DNA from: Amphiplicatus sp041740755
Lineage (GTDB): Bacteria; Pseudomonadota; Alphaproteobacteria; Caulobacterales; Parvularculaceae
Direction: 5' to 3'
Assembly (NCBI GenBank): GCA_041740755.1
Contig: JBGSLM010000089.1
Location: 1-64,000, forward strand
Length of the DNA: 64,000 nucleotides
The notes beneath the pieces are model-generated. The model searched no databases. It saw only the letters and a program-made list of their open reading frames with translations, and was not told the origin of the DNA. This document shows positions 43,005 to 52,714 of this stretch, one piece after another. Each line of letters starts with the position of its first letter. Position 1 is the stretch's first letter. Made by a program: the position numbers and the translations under genes.

Positions 43005-45644
43005 ATGCAGGTCGTCATTGTCGAATCGCCGTCGAAGGCAAAAACCATCAACAAATATCTGGGCTCAGGCTTCAAGGTGCTGGCCTCGTTCGGGCACATC
43101 CGCGACCTGCCTTCGAAGGATGGCTCTGTAGACCCAAACGCCGATTTCGCGATGATCTGGGAACTCGACGCGGCATCGAAGAAGCGGGTCGCGGAAATCG
43201 CCGAAGCCGTCAAAGGCTCCGACCGGCTCATCCTTGCGACCGACCCCGACCGCGAAGGCGAGGCTATCTCTTGGCACCTTCTGGAGGTGCTCGCGCAGAA
43301 GAAGGCGCTGAGGAAAGACCTGAAAATCGACCGGGTTGCGTTTAACGCGATCACCAAATCAGCTGTGACGGAGGCGATGAAGCATCCCCGCCAGGTCGAT
43401 CAGGCGCTGGTCGACGCCTATCTCGCCCGGCGCGCGCTCGATTATCTCGTCGGGTTCACCCTCTCCCCGGTGCTCTGGCGCAAGCTGCCTGGCGCACGCT
43501 CGGCCGGCCGCGTGCAATCGGTCGCGCTGCGCCTTATCTGCGAGCGCGAACTCGAAATCGAGAAATTCACCGCCGAGGAATACTGGACCGTCGCCGCGCA
43601 GGCGACGTCAGAAGGTTCAGCCCCGTTCGAAGCGCGCCTCACCCTGCTCGCCGGCGAGAAGCTGAAGAAGTTTTCGCTCAATAATGAAGCATCAGCGGCC
43701 GCCGCGAAAAAAACTGTCGAGTCATCGAGTTTCACAATCGACTCGATTGAAGCAAAGCCAGCAAAGCGCAACCCGCCGCCGCCTTTCACAACCTCGACCC
43801 TGCAGCAGGAAGCGGCGCGCAAACTCGGCTTCAACGCCCAGCGCACGATGCGGACAGCGCAGGCGCTATATGAAGGAGTTGATATCGGCGGCGAGACGAC
43901 GGGCCTCATCACTTATATGCGAACCGACGGCGTCGATATGGCGGGTGAAGCCATCGCCGATGCGCGCCGCACCATCGACCACGAGTTTGGCGACCGGTAT
44001 CGCCCTGACGCACCGCGCATGTACAAGACGAAGGCGAAGAACGCGCAGGAAGCGCACGAATGTATCCGCCCGACGTCGTTTTCGCGGATGCCGGGTAAAA
44101 TTCGCGGCCTCGATAACGACCAGCACCGCCTTTACGAACTCATCTGGAAACGCGCGATGGCGAGCCAGATGCAATCCGCAGATCTTGAAAACACGACGAT
44201 CGACCTCTTGTCTTCGGACAAAAAAACCGGATTGCGCGCGACGGGTTCCGTTATTCTCTTCGACGGCTTCCTGAAACTTTACGAAGAAGGGCGCGACGAA
44301 CCGGAAGGCGAAGACGGCGCGGGCGTGTTGCCGAAAGTGCGTCAGGGCGCCGGCGCACAAGTCGCCGACGTCAAAGCCGACCAGCATTTTACCCAGCCGC
44401 CGCCGCGGTTTTCAGAGGCGTCCCTCGTCAAGCGGCTGGAAGAACTCGGCATCGGGCGTCCATCGACCTATGCGTCGATCCTGACCACCCTGCGCGACCG
44501 CGGCTATGTGACGATGGACAAGAACCGGTTCATTCCGGATTCCAAGGGCCGCATCGTCGTTGCGTTCCTGGAGAACTTCTTCAAACGTTACGTCGAGTAT
44601 GACTTCACGGCGGACCTTGAAGAAACGCTCGATGAAATCTCGAACGGCGAGGTCGATTGGAAAGCGTTTCTGCGTGAATTCTGGAAGGACTTTTCCGCCA
44701 ATATCGAAAGCGTCGGCGAGCTTCGGATCACCAACGTTCTCGACGCGCTGACTGACGCGCTTGCGCCGCACATCTTTCCGAAAAAGGATGACGGCTCTGA
44801 CCCGCGCGCCTGCCCCGTCTGCGCTAACGGGCGCCTTTCACTGAAGACTGGAAAATTCGGCGCCTTTATCGGCTGCACGAATTACCCGGAATGCGATTAC
44901 CGCCGTCAGCTCTCCGCAAGCGAAGGCGAAGAAGGCGCTGGAGACAAGGCGCTCGGCATCGATCCTGCGTCGGAACTTCAGGTGTTCCTGCGCATCGGGC
45001 GCTTTGGCCCTTATATTCAGCTCGGCGAGCAGGACAAAACCTCCAAGGACAAGCCCAAACGCGCAGGCCTTCCGAAAAACTGGAAGGCCGAAGACATCAC
45101 ACTTGAAAAGGCGTTGATGCTTTTGTCGCTGCCGCGCGAGGTTGGACCGCACCCTTCCGGCGGCGCAATCATCGAAGCAGGCCTAGGCCGTTTCGGACCG
45201 TATTTGAAGCACGACAAGCTCTATGCGAATTTACCGTCGATCGAGGACGTATTCGAAGTCGGTCTCAATCGCGCAGTATCGATCATTGAAGAAAAGCGGG
45301 CGAACCCGCGCGCCGGTCGCGGCTCGGGGCCAAAGCCGCTGAAGGAACTCGGCGCGCATCCGTCAAGCGGCGATCCAGTGCAGGTCATGGATGGGCGGTA
45401 CGGCCCTTATGTGAAATGCGGAAAGACGAACGCTACGCTGCCGAAGGGAACCGATCCGCAATCCCTGACGCTTGAGCAGGCGATCGAGATCGTCGCTGAA
45501 CGCGAGAAAAAAGCGCCGTCGAAGAAGCCGGCCCGAAAGGCTCCGGCCAAAAAGAAGGCTGCAGCGCCGAAAGCGGAAGCTAAACCGGCGAAAAAGGCTG
45601 CACCGAAAAAGAAAGCCGCCAAGAAGAAGGCCGCAAGCGCCTGA
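43005..45644 (+). CDS. topA: DNA topoisomerase I
   Basis: Type IA topoisomerase that relaxes negative supercoils; 879 residues. The N-terminal TOPRIM domain has VVIVESPSKAKTI and ATDPDREGEAISWH. The active-site Tyr304 lies in LITYMRTDG. A 4-Cys zinc motif (CPVCANGRLSLKTG then CTNYPEC) sits near residue 604. Two further topo C-terminal repeats follow (GRFGPYLKHD and GRYGPYVKCG), then a Lys/Ala/Pro-rich tail of about 45 residues that probably binds DNA nonspecifically. Confidence 0.97.
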   Translation: MQVVIVESPSKAKTINKYLGSGFKVLASFGHIRDLPSKDGSVDPNADFAMIWELDAASKKRVAEIAEAVKGSDRLILATDPDREGEAISWHLLEVLAQKKALRKDLKIDRVAFNAITKSAVTEAMKHPRQVDQALVDAYLARRALDYLVGFTLSPVLWRKLPGARSAGRVQSVALRLICERELEIEKFTAEEYWTVAAQATSEGSAPFEARLTLLAGEKLKKFSLNNEASAAAAKKTVESSSFTIDSIEAKPAKRNPPPPFTTSTLQQEAARKLGFNAQRTMRTAQALYEGVDIGGETTGLITYMRTDGVDMAGEAIADARRTIDHEFGDRYRPDAPRMYKTKAKNAQEAHECIRPTSFSRMPGKIRGLDNDQHRLYELIWKRAMASQMQSADLENTTIDLLSSDKKTGLRATGSVILFDGFLKLYEEGRDEPEGEDGAGVLPKVRQGAGAQVADVKADQHFTQPPPRFSEASLVKRLEELGIGRPSTYASILTTLRDRGYVTMDKNRFIPDSKGRIVVAFLENFFKRYVEYDFTADLEETLDEISNGEVDWKAFLREFWKDFSANIESVGELRITNVLDALTDALAPHIFPKKDDGSDPRACPVCANGRLSLKTGKFGAFIGCTNYPECDYRRQLSASEGEEGAGDKALGIDPASELQVFLRIGRFGPYIQLGEQDKTSKDKPKRAGLPKNWKAEDITLEKALMLLSLPREVGPHPSGGAIIEAGLGRFGPYLKHDKLYANLPSIEDVFEVGLNRAVSIIEEKRANPRAGRGSGPKPLKELGAHPSSGDPVQVMDGRYGPYVKCGKTNATLPKGTDPQSLTLEQAIEIVAEREKKAPSKKPARKAPAKKKAAAPKAEAKPAKKAAPKKKAAKKKAASA

Positions 45645-45718
45645 TCGGCAAAAATCGCCGACCGGTTTAACTTTCTGCGAATGACCTATTCGATATGATC
45701 CGGTCGAAAGGCCGTCAC

Positions 45719-46318
45719 ATGCGTTCCCGTTTGCGTTCAGTTCCAGTCCTGATTGCTGCGTTCGTCGCATCGTCATGCGCGACGACGCACAGCGACGAGA
45801 ACGATATCGATCGGGCTGTTCCATACTCGATGTCTTCGCTCTCGCTCTGCCCCGGCGTTTCGATTTCGAACGCCCCCGCTGCGTCGGGGAGCCGTGAGAT
45901 TTTGTCGTATACTCCCTTTACGCGGATACGCGGCGTCTCGCTCGCACGGGCGCCGGTCGATGCCTGCGTATCATCGGCTTATGGCCCGCGATCCGGCGGC
46001 GCGGGGTCCTTTCATGACGGCGTCGATCTCTATACCGGCGCGCCGCGAACCGTTTACGCAGGCGGCGCCGGACGCATCAAGGCGATCTCCGACCAGCGCG
46101 GTTATGGACTGACCATTGAGATATATCACTCGAACGGCGTTCTGACACGCTATACGCATCTTTCATCCGTCGCTTCAGGACTTCGCGAGGGCGCCTGTGT
46201 GAGCGCCGGCCAGCCGATTGCGCAGACAGGGCGAAGCGGCAACGCGACGGCCGTTCACCTCCATTACGAGATGCTTGTCGATGGCCGCCCGCAGGACCCA
46301 TTGCACGCCGGAGATTAG
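45719..46318 (+). CDS. M23-family (LytM) peptidase, lipoprotein
   Basis: A 199-residue exported protein. The hydrophobic start ends in a lipobox-like VASSC. The C-terminal LytM domain has the zinc ligands His and Asp in FHDGVDLYTG and the HLHYEM motif. The domain is about 100 residues long and, with all ligands intact, should be a peptidoglycan endopeptidase. I use the ATG at 45719; the ATG 24 nt earlier is also possible. It lies between topA and rnr. Confidence 0.87.
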   Translation: MRSRLRSVPVLIAAFVASSCATTHSDENDIDRAVPYSMSSLSLCPGVSISNAPAASGSREILSYTPFTRIRGVSLARAPVDACVSSAYGPRSGGAGSFHDGVDLYTGAPRTVYAGGAGRIKAISDQRGYGLTIEIYHSNGVLTRYTHLSSVASGLREGACVSAGQPIAQTGRSGNATAVHLHYEMLVDGRPQDPLHAGD

Positions 46319-46371
46319 TCTTTCCTGCCAATCGTGCTAGAGCGTTTGCGCCGCTCGCAAGAAATCATCCA

Positions 46372-48660
46372 TTGCCGCCAAAGAAACCCCCTACCGGTCT
46401 GCCGACCAAAGAAGAATTAGCGAAATACCTGCGCGAGACGCCGGGCGAAATTTCCCGGCGTGAAATCGCGCGCGCCTTCAACGTGAAGGGCGACGACCGG
46501 ACGCTTCTGCGCTCCATGCTCAAAGAGATGGAAGCTGAAGGCGAGCTTAACCGGCGCGGACCGAAGAAATTTCGCATTGCCGGCGAACTTCCCGAAGTCC
46601 TTGCTATCGACATCATGTCGGTCGATGACGACGGCGACATGCTTTGCCTGCCCGCCTCCTGGGAAGGAGACACCGAGCCGCCGATGATCCGTCTCGCCCT
46701 GCGCGAATCGGAAAAGACGAAACCCGCTCCTGGTATCGGCGACCGGCTTCTCGCGCGCCTCAAACCTGCGGGCGACGACGGCTATGAAGCAAAAATCATC
46801 AAAACGATCGGCAAAGGCGCGCACCGCTTTCTTGCCGTCTTTCGCAAGACCAAATTCGGCGGTGTCGCTGAGCCGGTCGAACGGCGTGCACGAAATACGT
46901 TCACGATCGATCGCGACAGCGCGCGGGACGCCAAGGAAGGCGATCTGGTCTGGGTTGACGCTTCACCCCTTCCGGGCGGGAGGCGCGGCGGCGGCGCCAT
47001 AGGTAGAGCGCGCGTCCGCGAGATCGCGGGACATGTCGACGATCAGCACGCGTTCACGCTGATCGCCCTCGCTGCGCATGACGTGCCAGTAGATCTCCCC
47101 GCCGACGTCATCGCAGAGGCCGAACGCGCAAAACCTCCGAGCCTTGAAGGCCGCGAGGATTTACGCAGCGTGCCGTTGCTGACGATCGACCCCGAGGACG
47201 CAAAAGATCATGACGACGCCGTGTTTGCGGCGCCGGATGATGATCCGAAAAACCCCGGCGGCTACAAAGTCATTGTCGCAATCGCCGATGTCAGCTGGTT
47301 CGTGAGGCCGGGGTCGCGCCTCGACAAGGAAGCGCAACGGCGCGGCAATTCCGTTTATCTTCCCGACCGCGTCGTACCGATGTTGCCCGAGCGTCTTTCA
47401 AACGACCTTTGTTCGTTGCGAGAAAATGTCGATCGACCCTGCATCGCGGTTGAACTGGTCATCGACGCCGAAGGCCGCAAGCTCAGCCATCGCTTCATGC
47501 GCGCGATGATGCGCTCGGCCGCAAAGCTCTCTTATGCCGACGCGCAACAGATCATCGGCGACAAGACGAAGACGGGAATTGTCGCAACGACTGTTCACCA
47601 TCTTTACGCGGCATTTCAGATTCGCTGGAAAGAAAGGTCGAAGCGCGCGCCGCTTGATCTCGATCTTCCTGAACGCAAGATCATCCTCAACGCCGATGGA
47701 ACCGTCGCGCGCATCATCCGGCGAGAACGTTACGACGCGCACCGCCTGATCGAGGAGTTCATGATCCTCGCCAATGTCGCAGCAGCCGAAATGCTGGAGC
47801 AAAAGAAGACGCCGCAGATTTATCGTGTCCACGACACGCCGGATCCAGAAAAGCTCGACAGCGTGCGCGACTATCTGGAAGACCTGGATTACAGCCTCGT
47901 GAAGGGCGCGGTCAGGCCCGCGCAATTCAACCAGATTCTGAAAATCGCCGGCGAGCGCGGCCAGCAGGAAATGATCTCCGACGTCGTCCTGCGCTCTCAG
48001 CGGCAGGCCGTCTACTCGACTGAAAATGTAGGCCATTTCGGCCTCAATCTTGCGCGCTATTCGCACTTTACGTCTCCGATCCGCCGCTATGCGGATTTGA
48101 CCATTCACCGGGCGCTGGTCGCCGCGTGCAAGCTCGGCGAAGGCGGGCAAACTCAGGAAGAGGCGGCGCGTCTTCAAAAGATCGCAGAATTGATTTCGGA
48201 TATGGAGCGCCGCGCCATCGCCGTCGAACGCGAAGCGAACGACCGATATCTCGCCGGCTATCTCGAAGACCGCATCGGCGAGGAATTTGCAGGCAGGATC
48301 AGAGGCGTCACACGCTTCGGACTCTTTGTCATGCTCGATGAAACCGGCGCCGACGGCTTTGTTCCGGCGCGAACGCTCGGTCCTGAGCGATATGATTTCG
48401 TCGAAGAAAAACACGCGCTGATTGGCGCTCAAATTGGCGGCGCCTATCGCCTCGGACAGGCGGTTAAAGTCAAATTGATGGAGGCGGCGCCCTTACGCGG
48501 CGGCCTCACTTTCGAGATGATTTCAGACCCGATTGAAGATCCAGATTTCAAACCTCGGACGGGAAGACGGCCCTTCCGCGGCGGCAAATCGAAGGGCGGC
48601 TTCAGGGACGCAAAACGCGGCAAGACCTCCGCGAGGGACGGCAAGAAAAAAAAGCGATGA
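46372..48660 (+). CDS. rnr: Ribonuclease R
   Basis: Processive 3'-5' exoribonuclease of the RNB family, 762 residues. It contains an N-terminal HTH-like region (REIARAFNV), cold-shock OB folds, and the RNB catalytic block with Asp residues in LTIDPEDAKDHDDAVFA. The ARYSHFTSPIRRYADL motif and a C-terminal S1 domain (RIRGVTRFGLFVML) follow. The Arg/Lys-rich tail is usual for RNase R. The start is TTG; no in-frame ATG fits. The stop overlaps prmB by 4 nt. Confidence 0.95.
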   Translation: MPPKKPPTGLPTKEELAKYLRETPGEISRREIARAFNVKGDDRTLLRSMLKEMEAEGELNRRGPKKFRIAGELPEVLAIDIMSVDDDGDMLCLPASWEGDTEPPMIRLALRESEKTKPAPGIGDRLLARLKPAGDDGYEAKIIKTIGKGAHRFLAVFRKTKFGGVAEPVERRARNTFTIDRDSARDAKEGDLVWVDASPLPGGRRGGGAIGRARVREIAGHVDDQHAFTLIALAAHDVPVDLPADVIAEAERAKPPSLEGREDLRSVPLLTIDPEDAKDHDDAVFAAPDDDPKNPGGYKVIVAIADVSWFVRPGSRLDKEAQRRGNSVYLPDRVVPMLPERLSNDLCSLRENVDRPCIAVELVIDAEGRKLSHRFMRAMMRSAAKLSYADAQQIIGDKTKTGIVATTVHHLYAAFQIRWKERSKRAPLDLDLPERKIILNADGTVARIIRRERYDAHRLIEEFMILANVAAAEMLEQKKTPQIYRVHDTPDPEKLDSVRDYLEDLDYSLVKGAVRPAQFNQILKIAGERGQQEMISDVVLRSQRQAVYSTENVGHFGLNLARYSHFTSPIRRYADLTIHRALVAACKLGEGGQTQEEAARLQKIAELISDMERRAIAVEREANDRYLAGYLEDRIGEEFAGRIRGVTRFGLFVMLDETGADGFVPARTLGPERYDFVEEKHALIGAQIGGAYRLGQAVKVKLMEAAPLRGGLTFEMISDPIEDPDFKPRTGRRPFRGGKSKGGFRDAKRGKTSARDGKKKKR

Positions 48661-49535
48661 GCAGCAACCTTCACACTGTTCGCGATTTCTTCCGGTACGC
48701 AGTGACATCATTCACACGCGCAAAACTGCATTTCGGCCATGGCGCCGCGAATGCGATCGACGAGGCGGCGTTTCTTGTGCTTGAGGCGCTGTCGCTGCCA
48801 ATCGACGACATTAATCCATGGCTTGATACGCAATTGACCGATCGCGAACGCACAACGCTAGCGTCGCTCATCGACGAGCGTGTGCGGACGCGAAAGCCGG
48901 CCGCCTATCTCGTCAACAAGGCGTATATTCAGGGCGTTCCGTTTTACGTCGATGAACGCGTCATTGTTCCGCGATCGTATATCGGTGAAATACTAGCGGG
49001 TGATCCGTCGTTTCTGCCAGCGCCCAGCGTTGTCAAATCGGTGCTCGACCTTTGCACGGGTTCTGGATGCCTTGCTGTTCTTGCAGCGCTTTCCTACCCG
49101 GACGCAGAGATTCATGCGGCCGACCTTTCGCGGGACGCACTCGACGTAGCGAAAAAGAATGTCGCTGAGCATGGCCTCGAACACCGGATCACGCTCCACC
49201 AGGGCGATCTATTTGCGCCGCTTGGCAAAAGAAAATTCGATCTGATCCTGACCAATCCGCCTTATGTGGACGCGGAGGCGATCGCAGCGTTCCCTCCTGA
49301 ATACCGTAAAGAGCCTGTCATCGCCCATGATGGCGGCGTTGACGGCTTCGACATCGTCCGCCGGATCATCGCTGAAGCGCCATCGCGCTTGAACAAGGGC
49401 GGCGGCATTCTTTGCGAATTCGGAACGGGCCGCGAAATCCTGGAGCGCGATTTCCCGGACCTGCCTTTTTTCTGGCCCGAAACCGAAGAGAGCGAAGGCG
49501 AAGTCTTCTGGCTCACCCGCGAAGATTTTGTCTGA
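48657..49535 (+). CDS. prmB: 50S ribosomal protein L3 N5-glutamine methyltransferase
   Basis: SAM-dependent methyltransferase, 292 residues. The N-terminal helical domain of the HemK/PrmB family is followed by a Rossmann fold with LDLCTGSGCLAVLAA and the catalytic NPPYVDAEA. The KAYIQGVPFYVDERVIVPRS segment and lack of the PrmC-specific pattern favour PrmB over PrmC. The ATG overlaps the rnr stop by 4 nt. Confidence 0.9.
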   Translation: MSSNLHTVRDFFRYAVTSFTRAKLHFGHGAANAIDEAAFLVLEALSLPIDDINPWLDTQLTDRERTTLASLIDERVRTRKPAAYLVNKAYIQGVPFYVDERVIVPRSYIGEILAGDPSFLPAPSVVKSVLDLCTGSGCLAVLAALSYPDAEIHAADLSRDALDVAKKNVAEHGLEHRITLHQGDLFAPLGKRKFDLILTNPPYVDAEAIAAFPPEYRKEPVIAHDGGVDGFDIVRRIIAEAPSRLNKGGGILCEFGTGREILERDFPDLPFFWPETEESEGEVFWLTREDFV

Positions 49536-49538
49536 ATA

Positions 49539-50618
49539 CTATTCGGCGGCGGGCAAGTGACGGCAAGCATCCTCTTCAACGCGGCCGCCGCTGAACACGA
49601 AACCCTCAACGCCCGGCACATAAAGCATGTTCGACAGGCGTCCCGCGAGATTCACATATGGATTGCCGGGAACGCGCATGCAGACATGCCTTAGCGGTAT
49701 CACCTCTCCGATTTTTGACAATGTCTTGCCGCCGACCGCGCGGAACTGATCGAAATCGTCGGGATGAACAAGTTCCTGCGTCGAGAGGCCAATGATATTT
49801 TGCGGCGGAGCGCCGAAAGCGGCTTCCGCCGCTGGACTTGCATAAATGACTTTACCCTCGGGTGAAAAAATCAACGTAACGTCAGACGATGATTCAACAA
49901 GCGCGCGAAAACGTTGTTCGCCTTCATGCGCTGCATCGATCTGGTTTTTGAGCGCTGACAGAAGGTTGTCGTTCCGCGACCTTAAACGGATAGACCGCAC
50001 GACCATCTGCTGCGTCGTCCAGGCGAGATAGGTTGTGGCGACGCCGTAAAGCACAATGACTGCGGCAATCAACAGCCCGTCGCTTTCAGCAAACAGTCCG
50101 TATGAAATCGCAGCCGACGCAAGCGCTGGAACGTTAAACGCGAGTACGGACTTCCATGATGCGCCGGCCGATGCGATCGCCGCCGCCGTCATGCCGGCGA
50201 TAATAAATGGAAGATACGCATTCGACATCATGCCGCTGATCGCAAATATCGGCGCGAGCGAGCCCCACAGGACGCCATTGGCGGCCATGGCGGCTACATG
50301 AATGCGCGTAAATTTGAAGAGCGAGCTTCCAACCGAATGCGCCTTTGAAAACCTCACCCACACCGCAAGGCGAAACAGCGCAAGCGCGATGACTGCGGCA
50401 ACCCAGCCGCCGATCATCGCTGGTTCGATCCTGCCCCAGGCGACTGCGAGCGTAATCAATGCATTGACGATGCTTATGATGATTGCAGTCGGGGCGCCGC
50501 GCAGCAGCAGCGCATGGCGCTCAACCCTGATCTTGATGCGGTCCGCCGACGTCAGCCGGTCGTCGATCGTCCGCTTCGCCGGCATATTCGCCAAGGCAGT
50601 TCTAAGACCCGAAACCAT
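49539..50618 (-). CDS. Membrane protein with C-terminal PAS domain, no output domain
   Basis: A 359-residue protein. About six membrane helices occupy roughly residues 38-215, including IIISIVNALITLAVAWG, WVAAVIALALFRLAVWV and VLAFNVPALASAAISYGLF. A short coiled linker and a PAS domain follow (FRALVESSSDVTLIFSPEGK, then ASPAAEAAFG and VHPDDFDQF). The chain ends after the PAS core with no kinase, GGDEF or EAL domain. The ATG at 50618 follows GGGAGAAAAG. It may sense a signal and work through a partner protein. It is convergent with prmB, ending 3 bp away. Confidence 0.8.
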   Translation of the reverse strand: MVSGLRTALANMPAKRTIDDRLTSADRIKIRVERHALLLRGAPTAIIISIVNALITLAVAWGRIEPAMIGGWVAAVIALALFRLAVWVRFSKAHSVGSSLFKFTRIHVAAMAANGVLWGSLAPIFAISGMMSNAYLPFIIAGMTAAAIASAGASWKSVLAFNVPALASAAISYGLFAESDGLLIAAVIVLYGVATTYLAWTTQQMVVRSIRLRSRNDNLLSALKNQIDAAHEGEQRFRALVESSSDVTLIFSPEGKVIYASPAAEAAFGAPPQNIIGLSTQELVHPDDFDQFRAVGGKTLSKIGEVIPLRHVCMRVPGNPYVNLAGRLSNMLYVPGVEGFVFSGGRVEEDACRHLPAAE

Positions 50619-50922
50619 CTTTTCTCCCTGATCGCTTCCGGGGTGAGCGATGAAAACACACGGCCGCCGGAACGCAAAGCACCCTATTTTAGACCCTTCG
50701 TGATGCGCCAGGCATCTTCCATTGCAAACAATTATATTTTTCAATGGGTTAATTAAAATCGCGCAATGAGAGCGCGATATTACGGATACTACCTATTGCG
50801 ATTTTTAGTCAGTAAATCGTACCTTTGTGGCAGAAAATCGCGTGAATCTTGATTTTATGCTTGATGCTGCGATGCGAAAATGTATTGAAGCCGCGCTTCC
50901 CGAATCGATGGAATGACACGTC
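50619..50922. other. Divergent intergenic region before aspartate aminotransferase
   Basis: 304 bp between the PAS membrane protein and the aminotransferase, with a strongly AT-rich centre (about 50720-50830) that should hold both promoters. It contains a perfect inverted repeat, annotated separately. No ORF here has a credible start and domain. Confidence 0.5.
50758..50778. promoter_or_regulatory. Inverted repeat, possible operator
   Basis: Perfect 7-bp arms ATCGCGC and GCGCGAT separated by AATGAGA, in the AT-rich part of the divergent intergenic region. There is no T-run after it, so it is not a normal terminator. A regulator-binding site is possible; the regulator is unknown. Confidence 0.3.
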
Positions 50923-52131
50923 ATGGCCGTATTCCGACAGTCTGCCGCCCTCGCCCGCATAGCGCCCTCTCCGACGCTCGCCATGACCCAGCTCGCGCGC
51001 GACCTGAAAGCAAAAGGCAAGGACGTCATCAGCCTGTCGGCGGGCGAGCCCGATTTCGACACGCCGGACCACGTCAAAGAAGCGGCGATTGCTGCGATCC
51101 GCCGGGGCGAAACCAAATACACGGCGGTCGATGGCATCGTCGAATTGAAAAAGGCGGTCGCCGCCAAATTCGCCCGCGACAACAGCCTCACCTATTCGCT
51201 ATCTCAGATCTCGGTCGCTCCCGGCGGCAAGGCTGTCATCTACAACGCCATCATGGCGAGCATGAACGAGGGCGACGAAGCGATCATCCCCGCGCCCTAT
51301 TGGGTGTCGTATCCAGATATTGTGCAACTCGCGGGCGGCAAGCCGGTCATCGTCAAAACGACAGAAGCGGACGGATTTCTTCTAAAACCTGAGGCGCTCG
51401 ATCGCGCGATCACGCCGAAGACGAAATGGCTGATCTTCAACTCGCCGTCTAATCCTTCAGGCGCCGCCTACGACCGCGTATCGCTAAGAGCCATTGCCGA
51501 CGTAATGCTGAAGCATCCGCACGTGATGGTCCTCACAGACGATATTTACGAACACATTCTCTACGACGGGCATAAGTTCGCGACGATCGCGGAAGTGGAG
51601 CCGCGCCTTTTTGATCGTACGTTGACGCTGAACGGCGCGTCGAAATCATACGCGATGACGGGATGGCGGATCGGTTACGCAGGCGGTCCGGAATGGCTTG
51701 TTGCGGCGATGGCGAAGATTATGTCCCAATCGACGACGAATCCGTGCTCGATCAGCCAGTGGGCGGCCGTCGCAGCTCTGAACGGCGATCACGGGTTTCT
51801 CGCCGAACGCAATGCGGCCTTCAAAGCGCGCCGGGACCGCGTCGTTGCGATGCTGAACGACGCGAACGGCGTTTCATGCCGGACACCCGAAGGGGCGTTT
51901 TATGTCTATCCGTCCTGCGCGGGAGCAATCGGCAAAGCGACGCCATCGGGGCGCAGGATTTCAAACGACGAAGAGTTCGCACTAGCCCTGCTCGATGCGG
52001 AGGGCGTCGCAGTCGTTTTCGGCGCCGCTTTCGGGCTCTCGCCCTATTTCCGGATCTCCTACGCCGCATCAATGGCTGAGCTGGAAGACGCCTGCCGGCG
52101 AATTCAGCGGTTTTGCGCATCGCTGACGTAA
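50923..52131 (+). CDS. aspC: Aspartate aminotransferase (class I, subgroup gamma type)
   Basis: PLP aminotransferase of 402 residues, as in alphaproteobacterial AspC/AatA. It shows RIAPSPTLAMTQLARDLKA, SLSAGEPDFDTPDHV, FNSPSNPSGAAYDR, LTDDIYEHI, the PLP lysine in LNGASKSYAMTGWRIGYAGG, and FRISYAASM with the substrate-carboxylate Arg. Some relatives also accept prephenate. It is distinct from the Ia-type enzyme at 9397, so the two probably serve different pathways. Confidence 0.93.
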   Translation: MAVFRQSAALARIAPSPTLAMTQLARDLKAKGKDVISLSAGEPDFDTPDHVKEAAIAAIRRGETKYTAVDGIVELKKAVAAKFARDNSLTYSLSQISVAPGGKAVIYNAIMASMNEGDEAIIPAPYWVSYPDIVQLAGGKPVIVKTTEADGFLLKPEALDRAITPKTKWLIFNSPSNPSGAAYDRVSLRAIADVMLKHPHVMVLTDDIYEHILYDGHKFATIAEVEPRLFDRTLTLNGASKSYAMTGWRIGYAGGPEWLVAAMAKIMSQSTTNPCSISQWAAVAALNGDHGFLAERNAAFKARRDRVVAMLNDANGVSCRTPEGAFYVYPSCAGAIGKATPSGRRISNDEEFALALLDAEGVAVVFGAAFGLSPYFRISYAASMAELEDACRRIQRFCASLT

Positions 52132-52135
52132 ATTG

Positions 52136-52150
52136 ATCGATTCAATCGAT
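52136..52150. promoter_or_regulatory. Perfect inverted repeat upstream of dps
   Basis: ATCGATT-C-AATCGAT, 7-bp arms around a single base, 4 bp after the aminotransferase stop and about 80 bp before the dps start, inside an AT-rich stretch. It is too AT-rich to terminate transcription well, so an operator for dps is the better guess. It does not match the OxyR or Fur consensus that I know. Confidence 0.35.
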
Positions 52151-52230
52151 TCGCGAAATTTTGATTATCTATTTGAACGATGAACCGTCTCTACCTATCT
52201 GAGTGGGACACCCATTCATGGAGGAAAATA

Positions 52231-52704
52231 ATGCAGAAATTGAACACCGGGCTTGACGCCAATGCTCGCGCCGCTGTCGCTGAAGCGCTGAATGGCGTTC
52301 TGGCGGATACCTATGTCCTTTACCAGAAGACCCACGCCTATCACTGGAATGTCACGGGACCGCAGTTTCCCGTTCTTCATGCAATGTTCGAAGTGCAATA
52401 TCGCGAGATGTGGGCGGCGCTTGATGAGATCGCCGAACGCGTCCGGGCGCTCGGGGCATTCGCGCCAGCGAGCGGCCGCGTGTTCACCTCACTGGCCTCG
52501 ATTGAGAACACCGAAGAGGCGCCGCCGAAGGCCCCGGAAATGATCCGCAATCTGCTGGACGGGCACGAGACGCTGATCCGCCGCGCGCGCAAGGCTCTTG
52601 AAGCGGCCGGTGAAGTCAGTGATGCGGCAAGCGAAGACCTTCTGACCGTCCGTATTCAGTCGCACGAAAAAACTGCGTGGATGCTCCGCGCAATGGTCGA
52701 GTAG
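52231..52704 (+). CDS. dps: Dps ferritin-like DNA-protection protein
   Basis: A 157-residue ferritin-fold protein that stores iron and uses H2O2 at inter-subunit ferroxidase sites, protecting DNA. Ferroxidase residues are in KTHAYHWNVTGPQFPVLH (His) and the downstream EMWAALDEIAERVRALG (Asp and Glu). The start at 52231 has an excellent GGAGG at 8 nt; an in-frame ATG at 52180 is less likely. A GC-rich hairpin follows the stop codon. Confidence 0.95.
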   Translation: MQKLNTGLDANARAAVAEALNGVLADTYVLYQKTHAYHWNVTGPQFPVLHAMFEVQYREMWAALDEIAERVRALGAFAPASGRVFTSLASIENTEEAPPKAPEMIRNLLDGHETLIRRARKALEAAGEVSDAASEDLLTVRIQSHEKTAWMLRAMVE

Positions 52705-52714
52705 GCGAGAAAAA

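Noticed and set aside
45500..45644. Lys/Ala repeats at the topA end as a separate repeat element
   Set aside because: They are the low-complexity basic tail commonly found on topoisomerase I.
47398..48432. 344-codon - strand ORF inside rnr
   Set aside because: Antisense shadow of the RNase R catalytic domain; no domain or ribosome site.
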